Below are positions 32,633 to 45,734 of a DNA stretch of 64,000 nucleotides, piece by piece. Source of the stretch: Macropodus opercularis (lineage: Eukaryota > Chordata > Actinopteri > Anabantiformes > Osphronemidae). Every line of letters begins with the position of its first letter. The stretch's first letter is position 1. Position numbers and translations under genes: made by a program. Location: positions 13,783,501 through 13,847,500 of the forward strand of contig JAUCMP010000028.1 in NCBI GenBank assembly GCA_030770545.1. The letters are read 5' to 3'. The notes under the pieces were generated by a model. That model searched no databases. It was not told the DNA's origin and worked only from the letters and a program-made list of their open reading frames with translations.

Positions 32633-32804
32633 GTCAGCTGTCAAAGACAAAAGCCTAGTCGTGAGCCACTCTGATTGCACAGAGCCTATCGGGCGCATGG
32701 CTCCGGGCAAGGGGAGGGGCCTAGCAAGCGGCGATAGCTGGGCCTTCCGTGACGGCTGTGGCTGGGAAGACGAGGGGCCTCTGCTTCGCTTTGAGGCCCG
32801 GGCC

Positions 32805-32926
32805 ATCTTCGCTCCGGTTTCTCTTCATAACGCACAAGTCTTTCGCCTTTTACTAAAGATTTCCGTGGAGAGGAACTCAAACGGGTTGAGTCAATTTTTG
32901 CTGGGCTTTGCCCCTCGGCAGAGCCG
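32805..32926 (+). ncRNA. RNU5: U5 snRNA (unit 20)
   Basis: nt 15 U. Confidence 0.93.
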
Positions 32927-33576
32927 CCAGAGTTTTGTGAAAGTAACAGAGAAATACACCGGCGTCGAGAGACGACCCCTCCCAAGTCTTTCTCGTGGCC
33001 TCGCGTTTTGTGCACGCAGAGCTGCAGAGTGTCCTGCCTGTGTCACTTTATATGCGTGAGTGTCAATCAATCAATCAATCAAACTTTATTTATAGAGCGC
33101 CACATCCCAACACAGAGTTGTCCAAGGCGCTTAACAGACAATAACACCAATAATAAACAATATTAAAACAGATAGGCATACAAGCCTATCTGTGTGAGTG
33201 TGTTTGTGGTTCGATGCTTTGAAACGCATGCGTTGCCATGTGTGGGTGTAACTTCATGTAAAACTTCATGTAAACAATATTAAAACAGATAGGCATACAA
33301 GCCTATCTGTGTGAGTGTGTTTGTGGTTCGATGCTTTGAAACGCATGCGTTGCCATGTGTGGGTGTAACGTCATGTACGCGCGTCAGCACAGGCCCTGAC
33401 GCTCAGCGGGCCTGCAGTGGATCGTCATGTGGAAGATCTGGGGGCGTGCAAGGAGAGCACGGCTGTGGGCGGTGCTAAGCACACGGCGCTTTCTCGCTGC
33501 CAGTTCAACACACTGCACCGCGACCAGCGAGGGGCGCCCAAAAGAGGCGGCCTCTGGCATCACGAGCATGCAGGTC

Positions 33577-33764
33577 ATCGCTTCTCGGCCTTTTGGCTAA
33601 GATCAAGTGTAGTATCTGTTCTTATCAGTTTAATATCTGATACGTCCCCTACCCGGGGACCATATATTAAATTGCTTTTTGGAGCAGGGAGGTGGAACAG
33701 GGGCTTGCTCCGTCCACTCCACGCATCGACCTGGTATTGCAGCGCTTCTGGGAACGGTGCACCC
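33577..33764 (+). ncRNA. RNU2: U2 snRNA (unit 21)
   Basis: PSE C at -56. Confidence 0.97.
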
Positions 33765-34070
33765 CCACACTCTGTGTTCAACGCCAAGCCATTGTCATTG
33801 CGCTCCGCTCTGTCGGGCTCACCTTCTGTCCAGCCTATGGGATTTCCTGTGGGAAAAGGCAGCAATGCATGATGGGACAAGTTTGCTCCCCTTTGGGAGA
33901 AAACAACAAGACAGAGAAAGAACAGCGACTAACGTTCGCCAGCCTTTACTGAAAAGTACAACTGGTGCAGACCGGTAGGCTCCGCAAAGCTGCCTTCTTC
34001 CCACTGTCAGCACCGTCAGTGAGCGTGGTTAGTCCCGGAGAGAGCTCCCTGAGTGCGAGCGGAGCAAGTC

Positions 34071-34233
34071 ATACTTACCTGGCAGGGGAGATACCATGAT
34101 CAAGAAGGTGGTTCACCCAGGGCGAGGCTCAGCCATTGCACACCGGCTGTCTGACCCCTGCGAATTCCCCAAATGCGGGAATCTCGACTGCATAATTTGT
34201 GGTAGTGGGGGACTGCGTTCGCGCTCTCCCCTC
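34071..34233 (+). ncRNA. RNU1: U1 snRNA (unit 21)
   Basis: UUCG loop IV. Confidence 0.97.
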
Positions 34234-34405
34234 GTCAGCTGTCAAAGACAAAAGCCTAGTCGTGAGCCACTCTGATTGCACAGAGCCTATCGGGCGCATG
34301 GCTCCGGGCAAGGGGAGGGGCCTAGCAAGCGGCGATAGCTGGGCCTTCCGTGACGGCTGTGGCTGGGAAGACGAGGGGCCTCTGCTTCGCTTTGAGGCCC
34401 GGGCC

Positions 34406-34527
34406 ATCTTCGCTCCGGTTTCTCTTCATAACGCACAAGTCTTTCGCCTTTTACTAAAGATTTCCGTGGAGAGGAACTCAAACGGGTTGAGTCAATTTTT
34501 GCTGGGCTTTGCCCCTCGGCAGAGCCG
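34406..34527 (+). ncRNA. RNU5: U5 snRNA (unit 21)
   Basis: nt 15 U. Confidence 0.93.
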
Positions 34528-35177
34528 CCAGAGTTTTGTGAAAGTAACAGAGAAATACACCGGCGTCGAGAGACGACCCCTCCCAAGTCTTTCTCGTGGC
34601 CTCGCGTTTTGTGCACGCAGAGCTGCAGAGTGTCCTGCCTGTGTCACTTTATATGCGTGAGTGTCAATCAATCAATCAATCAAACTTTATTTATAGAGCG
34701 CCACATCCCAACACAGAGTTGTCCAAGGCGCTTAACAGACAATAACACCAATAATAAACAATATTAAAACAGATAGGCATACAAGCCTATCTGTGTGAGT
34801 GTGTTTGTGGTTCGATGCTTTGAAACGCATGCGTTGCCATGTGTGGGTGTAACTTCATGTAAAACTTCATGTAAACAATATTAAAACAGATAGGCATACA
34901 AGCCTATCTGTGTGAGTGTGTTTGTGGTTCGATGCTTTGAAACGCATGCGTTGCCATGTGTGGGTGTAACGTCATGTACGCGCGTCAGCACAGGCCCTGA
35001 CGCTCAGCGGGCCTGCAGTGGATCGTCATGTGGAAGATCTGGGGGCGTGCAAGGAGAGCACGGCTGTGGGCGGTGCTAAGCACACGGCGCTTTCTCGCTG
35101 CCAGTTCAACACACTGCACCGTGACCAGCGAGGGGCGCCCAAAAGAGGCGGCCTCTGGCATCACGAGCATGCAGGTC

Positions 35178-35365
35178 ATCGCTTCTCGGCCTTTTGGCTA
35201 AGATCAAGTGTAGTATCTGTTCTTATCAGTTTAATATCTGATACGTCCCCTACCCGGGGACCATATATTAAATTGCTTTTTGGAGCAGGGAGGTGGAACA
35301 GGGGCTTGCTCCGTCCACTCCACGCATCGACCTGGTATTGCAGCGCTTCTGGGAACGGTGCACCC
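35178..35365 (+). ncRNA. RNU2: U2 snRNA (unit 22)
   Basis: PSE T at -56. Confidence 0.97.
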
Positions 35366-35671
35366 CCACACTCTGTGTTCAACGCCAAGCCATTGTCATT
35401 GCGCTCCGCTCTGTCGGGCTCACCTTCTGTCCAGCCTATGGGATTTCCTGTGGGAAAAGGCAGCAATGCATGATGGGACAAGTTTGCTCCCCTTTGGGAG
35501 AAAACAACAAGACAGAGAAAGAACAGCGACTAACGTTCGCCAGCCTTTACTGAAAAGTACAACTGGTGCAGACCGGTAGGCTCCGCAAAGCTGCCTTCTT
35601 CCCACTGTCAGCACCGTCAGTGAGCGTGGTTAGTCCCGGAGAGAGCTCCCTGAGTGCGAGCGGAGCAAGTC

Positions 35672-35834
35672 ATACTTACCTGGCAGGGGAGATACCATGA
35701 TCAAGAAGGTGGTTCACCCAGGGCGAGGCTCAGCCATTGCACACCGGCTGTCTGACCCCTGCGAATTCCCCAAATGCGGGAATCTCGACTGCATAATTTG
35801 TGGTAGTGGGGGACTGCGTTTGCGCTCTCCCCTC
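35672..35834 (+). ncRNA. RNU1: U1 snRNA, UUUG loop IV (unit 22)
   Basis: nt 150 U (35821). Confidence 0.97.
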
Positions 35835-36006
35835 GTCAGCTGTCAAAGACAAAAGCCTAGTCGTGAGCCACTCTGATTGCACAGAGCCTATCGGGCGCAT
35901 GGCTCCGGGCAAGGGGAGGGGCCTAGCAAGCGGCGATAGCTGGGCCTTCCGTGACGGCTGTGGCTGGGAAGACGAGGGGCCTCTGCTTCGCTTTGAGGCC
36001 CGGGCC

Positions 36007-36128
36007 ATCTTCGCTCCGGTTTCTCTTCATAACGCACAAGTCTTTCGCCTTTTACTAAAGATTTCCGTGGAGAGGAACTCAAACGGGTTGAGTCAATTTT
36101 TGCTGGGCTTTGCCCCTCGGCAGAGCCG
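36007..36128 (+). ncRNA. RNU5: U5 snRNA (unit 22)
   Basis: nt 15 U. Confidence 0.93.
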
Positions 36129-36778
36129 CCAGAGTTTTGTGAAAGTAACAGAGAAATACACCGGCGTCGAGAGACGACCCCTCCCAAGTCTTTCTCGTGG
36201 CCTCGCGTTTTGTGCACGCAGAGCTGCAGAGTGTCCTGCCTGTGTCACTTTATATGCGTGAGTGTCAATCAATCAATCAATCAAACTTTATTTATAGAGC
36301 GCCACATCCCAACACAGAGTTGTCCAAGGCGCTTAACAGACAATAACACCAATAATAAACAATATTAAAACAGATAGGCATACAAGCCTATCTGTGTGAG
36401 TGTGTTTGTGGTTCGATGCTTTGAAACGCATGCGTTGCCATGTGTGGGTGTAACTTCATGTAAAACTTCATGTAAACAATATTAAAACAGATAGGCATAC
36501 AAGCCTATCTGTGTGAGTGTGTTTGTGGTTCGATGCTTTGAAACGCATGCGTTGCCATGTGTGGGTGTAACGTCATGTACGCGCGTCAGCACAGGCCCTG
36601 ACGCTCAGCGGGCCTGCAGTGGATCGTCATGTGGAAGATCTGGGGGCGTGCAAGGAGAGCACGGCTGTGGGCGGTGCTAAGCACACGGCGCTTTCTCGCT
36701 GCCAGTTCAACACACTGCACCGTGACCAGCGAGGGGCGCCCAAAAGAGGCGGCCTCTGGCATCACGAGCATGCAGGTC

Positions 36779-36966
36779 ATCGCTTCTCGGCCTTTTGGCT
36801 AAGATCAAGTGTAGTATCTGTTCTTATCAGTTTAATATCTGATACGTCCCCTACCCGGGGACCATATATTAAATTGCTTTTTGGAGCAGGGAGGTGGAAC
36901 AGGGGCTTGCTCCGTCCACTCCACGCATCGACCTGGTATTGCAGCGCTTCTGGGAACGGTGCACCC
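36779..36966 (+). ncRNA. RNU2: U2 snRNA (unit 23)
   Basis: PSE T at -56; second of two adjacent T-form units. Confidence 0.97.
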
Positions 36967-37272
36967 CCACACTCTGTGTTCAACGCCAAGCCATTGTCAT
37001 TGCGCTCCGCTCTGTCGGGCTCACCTTCTGTCCAGCCTATGGGATTTCCTGTGGGAAAAGGCAGCAATGCATGATGGGACAAGTTTGCTCCCCTTTGGGA
37101 GAAAACAACAAGACAGAGAAAGAACAGCGACTAACGTTCGCCAGCCTTTACTGAAAAGTACAACTGGTGCAGACCGGTAGGCTCCGCAAAGCTGCCTTCT
37201 TCCCACTGTCAGCACCGTCAGTGAGCGTGGTTAGTCCCGGAGAGAGCTCCCTGAGTGCGAGCGGAGCAAGTC

Positions 37273-37435
37273 ATACTTACCTGGCAGGGGAGATACCATG
37301 ATCAAGAAGGTGGTTCACCCAGGGCGAGGCTCAGCCATTGCACACCGGCTGTCTGACCCCTGCGAATTCCCCAAATGCGGGAATCTCGACTGCATAATTT
37401 GTGGTAGTGGGGGACTGCGTTTGCGCTCTCCCCTC
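37273..37435 (+). ncRNA. RNU1: U1 snRNA, UUUG loop IV (unit 23)
   Basis: nt 150 U (37422). Confidence 0.97.
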
Positions 37436-37607
37436 GTCAGCTGTCAAAGACAAAAGCCTAGTCGTGAGCCACTCTGATTGCACAGAGCCTATCGGGCGCA
37501 TGGCTCCGGGCAAGGGGAGGGGCCTAGCAAGCGGCGATAGCTGGGCCTTCCGTGACGGCTGTGGCTGGGAAGACGAGGGGCCTCTGCTTCGCTTTGAGGC
37601 CCGGGCC

Positions 37608-37729
37608 ATCTTCGCTCCGGTTTCTCTTCATAACGCACAAGTCTTTCGCCTTTTACTAAAGATTTCCGTGGAGAGGAACTCAAACGGGTTGAGTCAATTT
37701 TTGCTGGGCTTTGCCCCTCGGCAGAGCCG
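37608..37729 (+). ncRNA. RNU5: U5 snRNA (unit 23)
   Basis: nt 15 U. Confidence 0.93.
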
Positions 37730-38379
37730 CCAGAGTTTTGTGAAAGTAACAGAGAAATACACCGGCGTCGAGAGACGACCCCTCCCAAGTCTTTCTCGTG
37801 GCCTCGCGTTTTGTGCACGCAGAGCTGCAGAGTGTCCTGCCTGTGTCACTTTATATGCGTGAGTGTCAATCAATCAATCAATCAAACTTTATTTATAGAG
37901 CGCCACATCCCAACACAGAGTTGTCCAAGGCGCTTAACAGACAATAACACCAATAATAAACAATATTAAAACAGATAGGCATACAAGCCTATCTGTGTGA
38001 GTGTGTTTGTGGTTCGATGCTTTGAAACGCATGCGTTGCCATGTGTGGGTGTAACTTCATGTAAAACTTCATGTAAACAATATTAAAACAGATAGGCATA
38101 CAAGCCTATCTGTGTGAGTGTGTTTGTGGTTCGATGCTTTGAAACGCATGCGTTGCCATGTGTGGGTGTAACGTCATGTACGCGCGTCAGCACAGGCCCT
38201 GACGCTCAGCGGGCCTGCAGTGGATCGTCATGTGGAAGATCTGGGGGCGTGCAAGGAGAGCACGGCTGTGGGCGGTGCTAAGCACACGGCGCTTTCTCGC
38301 TGCCAGTTCAACACACTGCACCGCGACCAGCGAGGGGCGCCCAAAAGAGGCGGCCTCTGGCATCACGAGCATGCAGGTC

Positions 38380-38567
38380 ATCGCTTCTCGGCCTTTTGGC
38401 TAAGATCAAGTGTAGTATCTGTTCTTATCAGTTTAATATCTGATACGTCCCCTACCCGGGGACCATATATTAAATTGCTTTTTGGAGCAGGGAGGTGGAA
38501 CAGGGGCTTGCTCCGTCCACTCCACGCATCGACCTGGTATTGCAGCGCTTCTGGGAACGGTGCACCC
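38380..38567 (+). ncRNA. RNU2: U2 snRNA (unit 24)
   Basis: PSE C at -56. Confidence 0.97.
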
Positions 38568-38873
38568 CCACACTCTGTGTTCAACGCCAAGCCATTGTCA
38601 TTGCGCTCCGCTCTGTCGGGCTCACCTTCTGTCCAGCCTATGGGATTTCCTGTGGGAAAAGGCAGCAATGCATGATGGGACAAGTTTGCTCCCCTTTGGG
38701 AGAAAACAACAAGACAGAGAAAGAACAGCGACTAACGTTCGCCAGCCTTTACTGAAAAGTACAACTGGTGCAGACCGGTAGGCTCCGCAAAGCTGCCTTC
38801 TTCCCACTGTCAGCACCGTCAGTGAGCGTGGTTAGTCCCGGAGAGAGCTCCCTGAGTGCGAGCGGAGCAAGTC

Positions 38874-39036
38874 ATACTTACCTGGCAGGGGAGATACCAT
38901 GATCAAGAAGGTGGTTCACCCAGGGCGAGGCTCAGCCATTGCACACCGGCTGTCTGACCCCTGCGAATTCCCCAAATGCGGGAATCTCGACTGCATAATT
39001 TGTGGTAGTGGGGGACTGCGTTCGCGCTCTCCCCTC
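38874..39036 (+). ncRNA. RNU1: U1 snRNA (unit 24)
   Basis: UUCG loop IV. Confidence 0.97.
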
Positions 39037-39208
39037 GTCAGCTGTCAAAGACAAAAGCCTAGTCGTGAGCCACTCTGATTGCACAGAGCCTATCGGGCGC
39101 ATGGCTCCGGGCAAGGGGAGGGGCCTAGCAAGCGGCGATAGCTGGGCCTTCCGTGACGGCTGTGGCTGGGAAGACGAGGGGCCTCTGCTTCGCTTTGAGG
39201 CCCGGGCC

Positions 39209-39330
39209 ATCTTCGCTCCGGTTTCTCTTCATAACGCACAAGTCTTTCGCCTTTTACTAAAGATTTCCGTGGAGAGGAACTCAAACGGGTTGAGTCAATT
39301 TTTGCTGGGCTTTGCCCCTCGGCAGAGCCG
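39209..39330 (+). ncRNA. RNU5: U5 snRNA (unit 24)
   Basis: nt 15 U. Confidence 0.93.
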
Positions 39331-39980
39331 CCAGAGTTTTGTGAAAGTAACAGAGAAATACACCGGCGTCGAGAGACGACCCCTCCCAAGTCTTTCTCGT
39401 GGCCTCGCGTTTTGTGCACGCAGAGCTGCAGAGTGTCCTGCCTGTGTCACTTTATATGCGTGAGTGTCAATCAATCAATCAATCAAACTTTATTTATAGA
39501 GCGCCACATCCCAACACAGAGTTGTCCAAGGCGCTTAACAGACAATAACACCAATAATAAACAATATTAAAACAGATAGGCATACAAGCCTATCTGTGTG
39601 AGTGTGTTTGTGGTTCGATGCTTTGAAACGCATGCGTTGCCATGTGTGGGTGTAACTTCATGTAAAACTTCATGTAAACAATATTAAAACAGATAGGCAT
39701 ACAAGCCTATCTGTGTGAGTGTGTTTGTGGTTCGATGCTTTGAAACGCATGCGTTGCCATGTGTGGGTGTAACGTCATGTACGCGCGTCAGCACAGGCCC
39801 TGACGCTCAGCGGGCCTGCAGTGGATCGTCATGTGGAAGATCTGGGGGCGTGCAAGGAGAGCACGGCTGTGGGCGGTGCTAAGCACACGGCGCTTTCTCG
39901 CTGCCAGTTCAACACACTGCACCGTGACCAGCGAGGGGCGCCCAAAAGAGGCGGCCTCTGGCATCACGAGCATGCAGGTC

Positions 39981-40168
39981 ATCGCTTCTCGGCCTTTTGG
40001 CTAAGATCAAGTGTAGTATCTGTTCTTATCAGTTTAATATCTGATACGTCCCCTACCCGGGGACCATATATTAAATTGCTTTTTGGAGCAGGGAGGTGGA
40101 ACAGGGGCTTGCTCCGTCCACTCCACGCATCGACCTGGTATTGCAGCGCTTCTGGGAACGGTGCACCC
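39981..40168 (+). ncRNA. RNU2: U2 snRNA (unit 25)
   Basis: PSE T at -56. Confidence 0.97.
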
Positions 40169-40474
40169 CCACACTCTGTGTTCAACGCCAAGCCATTGTC
40201 ATTGCGCTCCGCTCTGTCGGGCTCACCTTCTGTCCAGCCTATGGGATTTCCTGTGGGAAAAGGCAGCAATGCATGATGGGACAAGTTTGCTCCCCTTTGG
40301 GAGAAAACAACAAGACAGAGAAAGAACAGCGACTAACGTTCGCCAGCCTTTACTGAAAAGTACAACTGGTGCAGACCGGTAGGCTCCGCAAAGCTGCCTT
40401 CTTCCCACTGTCAGCACCGTCAGTGAGCGTGGTTAGTCCCGGAGAGAGCTCCCTGAGTGCGAGCGGAGCAAGTC

Positions 40475-40637
40475 ATACTTACCTGGCAGGGGAGATACCA
40501 TGATCAAGAAGGTGGTTCACCCAGGGCGAGGCTCAGCCATTGCACACCGGCTGTCTGACCCCTGCGAATTCCCCAAATGCGGGAATCTCGACTGCATAAT
40601 TTGTGGTAGTGGGGGACTGCGTTTGCGCTCTCCCCTC
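40475..40637 (+). ncRNA. RNU1: U1 snRNA, UUUG loop IV (unit 25)
   Basis: nt 150 U (40624). Confidence 0.97.
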
Positions 40638-40809
40638 GTCAGCTGTCAAAGACAAAAGCCTAGTCGTGAGCCACTCTGATTGCACAGAGCCTATCGGGCG
40701 CATGGCTCCGGGCAAGGGGAGGGGCCTAGCAAGCGGCGATAGCTGGGCCTTCCGTGACGGCTGTGGCTGGGAAGACGAGGGGCCTCTGCTTCGCTTTGAG
40801 GCCCGGGCC

Positions 40810-40931
40810 ATCTTCGCTCCGGTTTCTCTTCATAACGCACAAGTCTTTCGCCTTTTACTAAAGATTTCCGTGGAGAGGAACTCAAACGGGTTGAGTCAAT
40901 TTTTGCTGGGCTTTGCCCCTCGGCAGAGCCG
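40810..40931 (+). ncRNA. RNU5: U5 snRNA (unit 25)
   Basis: nt 15 U. Confidence 0.93.
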
Positions 40932-41581
40932 CCAGAGTTTTGTGAAAGTAACAGAGAAATACACCGGCGTCGAGAGACGACCCCTCCCAAGTCTTTCTCG
41001 TGGCCTCGCGTTTTGTGCACGCAGAGCTGCAGAGTGTCCTGCCTGTGTCACTTTATATGCGTGAGTGTCAATCAATCAATCAATCAAACTTTATTTATAG
41101 AGCGCCACATCCCAACACAGAGTTGTCCAAGGCGCTTAACAGACAATAACACCAATAATAAACAATATTAAAACAGATAGGCATACAAGCCTATCTGTGT
41201 GAGTGTGTTTGTGGTTCGATGCTTTGAAACGCATGCGTTGCCATGTGTGGGTGTAACTTCATGTAAAACTTCATGTAAACAATATTAAAACAGATAGGCA
41301 TACAAGCCTATCTGTGTGAGTGTGTTTGTGGTTCGATGCTTTGAAACGCATGCGTTGCCATGTGTGGGTGTAACGTCATGTACGCGCGTCAGCACAGGCC
41401 CTGACGCTCAGCGGGCCTGCAGTGGATCGTCATGTGGAAGATCTGGGGGCGTGCAAGGAGAGCACGGCTGTGGGCGGTGCTAAGCACACGGCGCTTTCTC
41501 GCTGCCAGTTCAACACACTGCACCGCGACCAGCGAGGGGCGCCCAAAAGAGGCGGCCTCTGGCATCACGAGCATGCAGGTC

Positions 41582-41769
41582 ATCGCTTCTCGGCCTTTTG
41601 GCTAAGATCAAGTGTAGTATCTGTTCTTATCAGTTTAATATCTGATACGTCCCCTACCCGGGGACCATATATTAAATTGCTTTTTGGAGCAGGGAGGTGG
41701 AACAGGGGCTTGCTCCGTCCACTCCACGCATCGACCTGGTATTGCAGCGCTTCTGGGAACGGTGCACCC
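41582..41769 (+). ncRNA. RNU2: U2 snRNA (unit 26)
   Basis: PSE C at -56. Confidence 0.97.
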
Positions 41770-42075
41770 CCACACTCTGTGTTCAACGCCAAGCCATTGT
41801 CATTGCGCTCCGCTCTGTCGGGCTCACCTTCTGTCCAGCCTATGGGATTTCCTGTGGGAAAAGGCAGCAATGCATGATGGGACAAGTTTGCTCCCCTTTG
41901 GGAGAAAACAACAAGACAGAGAAAGAACAGCGACTAACGTTCGCCAGCCTTTACTGAAAAGTACAACTGGTGCAGACCGGTAGGCTCCGCAAAGCTGCCT
42001 TCTTCCCACTGTCAGCACCGTCAGTGAGCGTGGTTAGTCCCGGAGAGAGCTCCCTGAGTGCGAGCGGAGCAAGTC

Positions 42076-42238
42076 ATACTTACCTGGCAGGGGAGATACC
42101 ATGATCAAGAAGGTGGTTCACCCAGGGCGAGGCTCAGCCATTGCACACCGGCTGTCTGACCCCTGCGAATTCCCCAAATGCGGGAATCTCGACTGCATAA
42201 TTTGTGGTAGTGGGGGACTGCGTTCGCGCTCTCCCCTC
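42076..42238 (+). ncRNA. RNU1: U1 snRNA (unit 26)
   Basis: UUCG loop IV. Confidence 0.97.
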
Positions 42239-42410
42239 GTCAGCTGTCAAAGACAAAAGCCTAGTCGTGAGCCACTCTGATTGCACAGAGCCTATCGGGC
42301 GCATGGCTCCGGGCAAGGGGAGGGGCCTAGCAAGCGGCGATAGCTGGGCCTTCCGTGACGGCTGTGGCTGGGAAGACGAGGGGCCTCTGCTTCGCTTTGA
42401 GGCCCGGGCC

Positions 42411-42532
42411 ATCTTCGCTCCGGTTTCTCTTCATAACGCACAAGTCTTTCGCCTTTTACTAAAGATTTCCGTGGAGAGGAACTCAAACGGGTTGAGTCAA
42501 TTTTTGCTGGGCTTTGCCCCTCGGCAGAGCCG
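42411..42532 (+). ncRNA. RNU5: U5 snRNA (unit 26)
   Basis: nt 15 U. Confidence 0.93.
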
Positions 42533-43182
42533 CCAGAGTTTTGTGAAAGTAACAGAGAAATACACCGGCGTCGAGAGACGACCCCTCCCAAGTCTTTCTC
42601 GTGGCCTCGCGTTTTGTGCACGCAGAGCTGCAGAGTGTCCTGCCTGTGTCACTTTATATGCGTGAGTGTCAATCAATCAATCAATCAAACTTTATTTATA
42701 GAGCGCCACATCCCAACACAGAGTTGTCCAAGGCGCTTAACAGACAATAACACCAATAATAAACAATATTAAAACAGATAGGCATACAAGCCTATCTGTG
42801 TGAGTGTGTTTGTGGTTCGATGCTTTGAAACGCATGCGTTGCCATGTGTGGGTGTAACTTCATGTAAAACTTCATGTAAACAATATTAAAACAGATAGGC
42901 ATACAAGCCTATCTGTGTGAGTGTGTTTGTGGTTCGATGCTTTGAAACGCATGCGTTGCCATGTGTGGGTGTAACGTCATGTACGCGCGTCAGCACAGGC
43001 CCTGACGCTCAGCGGGCCTGCAGTGGATCGTCATGTGGAAGATCTGGGGGCGTGCAAGGAGAGCACGGCTGTGGGCGGTGCTAAGCACACGGCGCTTTCT
43101 CGCTGCCAGTTCAACACACTGCACCGTGACCAGCGAGGGGCGCCCAAAAGAGGCGGCCTCTGGCATCACGAGCATGCAGGTC

Positions 43183-43370
43183 ATCGCTTCTCGGCCTTTT
43201 GGCTAAGATCAAGTGTAGTATCTGTTCTTATCAGTTTAATATCTGATACGTCCCCTACCCGGGGACCATATATTAAATTGCTTTTTGGAGCAGGGAGGTG
43301 GAACAGGGGCTTGCTCCGTCCACTCCACGCATCGACCTGGTATTGCAGCGCTTCTGGGAACGGTGCACCC
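43183..43370 (+). ncRNA. RNU2: U2 snRNA (unit 27)
   Basis: PSE T at -56. Confidence 0.97.
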
Positions 43371-43676
43371 CCACACTCTGTGTTCAACGCCAAGCCATTG
43401 TCATTGCGCTCCGCTCTGTCGGGCTCACCTTCTGTCCAGCCTATGGGATTTCCTGTGGGAAAAGGCAGCAATGCATGATGGGACAAGTTTGCTCCCCTTT
43501 GGGAGAAAACAACAAGACAGAGAAAGAACAGCGACTAACGTTCGCCAGCCTTTACTGAAAAGTACAACTGGTGCAGACCGGTAGGCTCCGCAAAGCTGCC
43601 TTCTTCCCACTGTCAGCACCGTCAGTGAGCGTGGTTAGTCCCGGAGAGAGCTCCCTGAGTGCGAGCGGAGCAAGTC

Positions 43677-43839
43677 ATACTTACCTGGCAGGGGAGATAC
43701 CATGATCAAGAAGGTGGTTCACCCAGGGCGAGGCTCAGCCATTGCACACCGGCTGTCTGACCCCTGCGAATTCCCCAAATGCGGGAATCTCGACTGCATA
43801 ATTTGTGGTAGTGGGGGACCGCGTTCGCGCTCTCCCCTC
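43677..43839 (+). ncRNA. RNU1: U1 snRNA with U144C (unit 27)
   Basis: Unique nt 144 C (43820) in the pyrimidine internal loop of stem-loop IV; loop remains UUCG despite the T-form U2 PSE upstream. Confidence 0.96.
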
Positions 43840-44011
43840 GTCAGCTGTCAAAGACAAAAGCCTAGTCGTGAGCCACTCTGATTGCACAGAGCCTATCGGG
43901 CGCATGGCTCCGGGCAAGGGGAGGGGCCTAGCAAGCGGCGATAGCTGGGCCTTCCGTGACGGCTGTGGCTGGGAAGACGAGGGGCCTCTGCTTCGCTTTG
44001 AGGCCCGGGCC

Positions 44012-44133
44012 ATCTTCGCTCCGGTTTCTCTTCATAACGCACAAGTCTTTCGCCTTTTACTAAAGATTTCCGTGGAGAGGAACTCAAACGGGTTGAGTCA
44101 ATTTTTGCTGGGCTTTGCCCCTCGGCAGAGCCG
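44012..44133 (+). ncRNA. RNU5: U5 snRNA (unit 27)
   Basis: nt 15 U. Confidence 0.93.
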
Positions 44134-44783
44134 CCAGAGTTTTGTGAAAGTAACAGAGAAATACACCGGCGTCGAGAGACGACCCCTCCCAAGTCTTTCT
44201 CGTGGCCTCGCGTTTTGTGCACGCAGAGCTGCAGAGTGTCCTGCCTGTGTCACTTTATATGCGTGAGTGTCAATCAATCAATCAATCAAACTTTATTTAT
44301 AGAGCGCCACATCCCAACACAGAGTTGTCCAAGGCGCTTAACAGACAATAACACCAATAATAAACAATATTAAAACAGATAGGCATACAAGCCTATCTGT
44401 GTGAGTGTGTTTGTGGTTCGATGCTTTGAAACGCATGCGTTGCCATGTGTGGGTGTAACTTCATGTAAAACTTCATGTAAACAATATTAAAACAGATAGG
44501 CATACAAGCCTATCTGTGTGAGTGTGTTTGTGGTTCGATGCTTTGAAACGCATGCGTTGCCATGTGTGGGTGTAACGTCATGTACGCGCGTCAGCACAGG
44601 CCCTGACGCTCAGCGGGCCTGCAGTGGATCGTCATGTGGAAGATCTGGGGGCGTGCAAGGAGAGCACGGCTGTGGGCGGTGCTAAGCACACGGCGCTTTC
44701 TCGCTGCCAGTTCAACACACTGCACCGTGACCAGCGAGGGGCGCCCAAAAGAGGCGGCCTCTGGCATCACGAGCATGCAGGTC

Positions 44784-44971
44784 ATCGCTTCTCGGCCTTT
44801 TGGCTAAGATCAAGTGTAGTATCTGTTCTTATCAGTTTAATATCTGATACGTCCCCTACCCGGGGACCATATATTAAATTGCTTTTTGGAGCAGGGAGGT
44901 GGAACAGGGGCTTGCTCCGTCCACTCCACGCATCGACCTGGTATTGCAGCGCTTCTGGGAACGGTGCACCC
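44784..44971 (+). ncRNA. RNU2: U2 snRNA (unit 28)
   Basis: PSE T at -56. Confidence 0.97.
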
Positions 44972-45277
44972 CCACACTCTGTGTTCAACGCCAAGCCATT
45001 GTCATTGCGCTCCGCTCTGTCGGGCTCACCTTCTGTCCAGCCTATGGGATTTCCTGTGGGAAAAGGCAGCAATGCATGATGGGACAAGTTTGCTCCCCTT
45101 TGGGAGAAAACAACAAGACAGAGAAAGAACAGCGACTAACGTTCGCCAGCCTTTACTGAAAAGTACAACTGGTGCAGACCGGTAGGCTCCGCAAAGCTGC
45201 CTTCTTCCCACTGTCAGCACCGTCAGTGAGCGTGGTTAGTCCCGGAGAGAGCTCCCTGAGTGCGAGCGGAGCAAGTC

Positions 45278-45440
45278 ATACTTACCTGGCAGGGGAGATA
45301 CCATGATCAAGAAGGTGGTTCACCCAGGGCGAGGCTCAGCCATTGCACACCGGCTGTCTGACCCCTGCGAATTCCCCAAATGCGGGAATCTCGACTGCAT
45401 AATTTGTGGTAGTGGGGGACTGCGTTTGCGCTCTCCCCTC
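45278..45440 (+). ncRNA. RNU1: U1 snRNA, UUUG loop IV (unit 28)
   Basis: nt 150 U (45427). Confidence 0.97.
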
Positions 45441-45612
45441 GTCAGCTGTCAAAGACAAAAGCCTAGTCGTGAGCCACTCTGATTGCACAGAGCCTATCGG
45501 GCGCATGGCTCCGGGCAAGGGGAGGGGCCTAGCAAGCGGCGATAGCTGGGCCTTCCGTGACGGCTGTGGCTGGGAAGACGAGGGGCCTCTGCTTCGCTTT
45601 GAGGCCCGGGCC

Positions 45613-45734
45613 ATCTTCGCTCCGGTTTCTCTTCATAACGCACAAGTCTTTCGCCTTTTACTAAAGATTTCCGTGGAGAGGAACTCAAACGGGTTGAGTC
45701 AATTTTTGCTGGGCTTTGCCCCTCGGCAGAGCCG
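45613..45734 (+). ncRNA. RNU5: U5 snRNA (unit 28)
   Basis: nt 15 U. Confidence 0.93.
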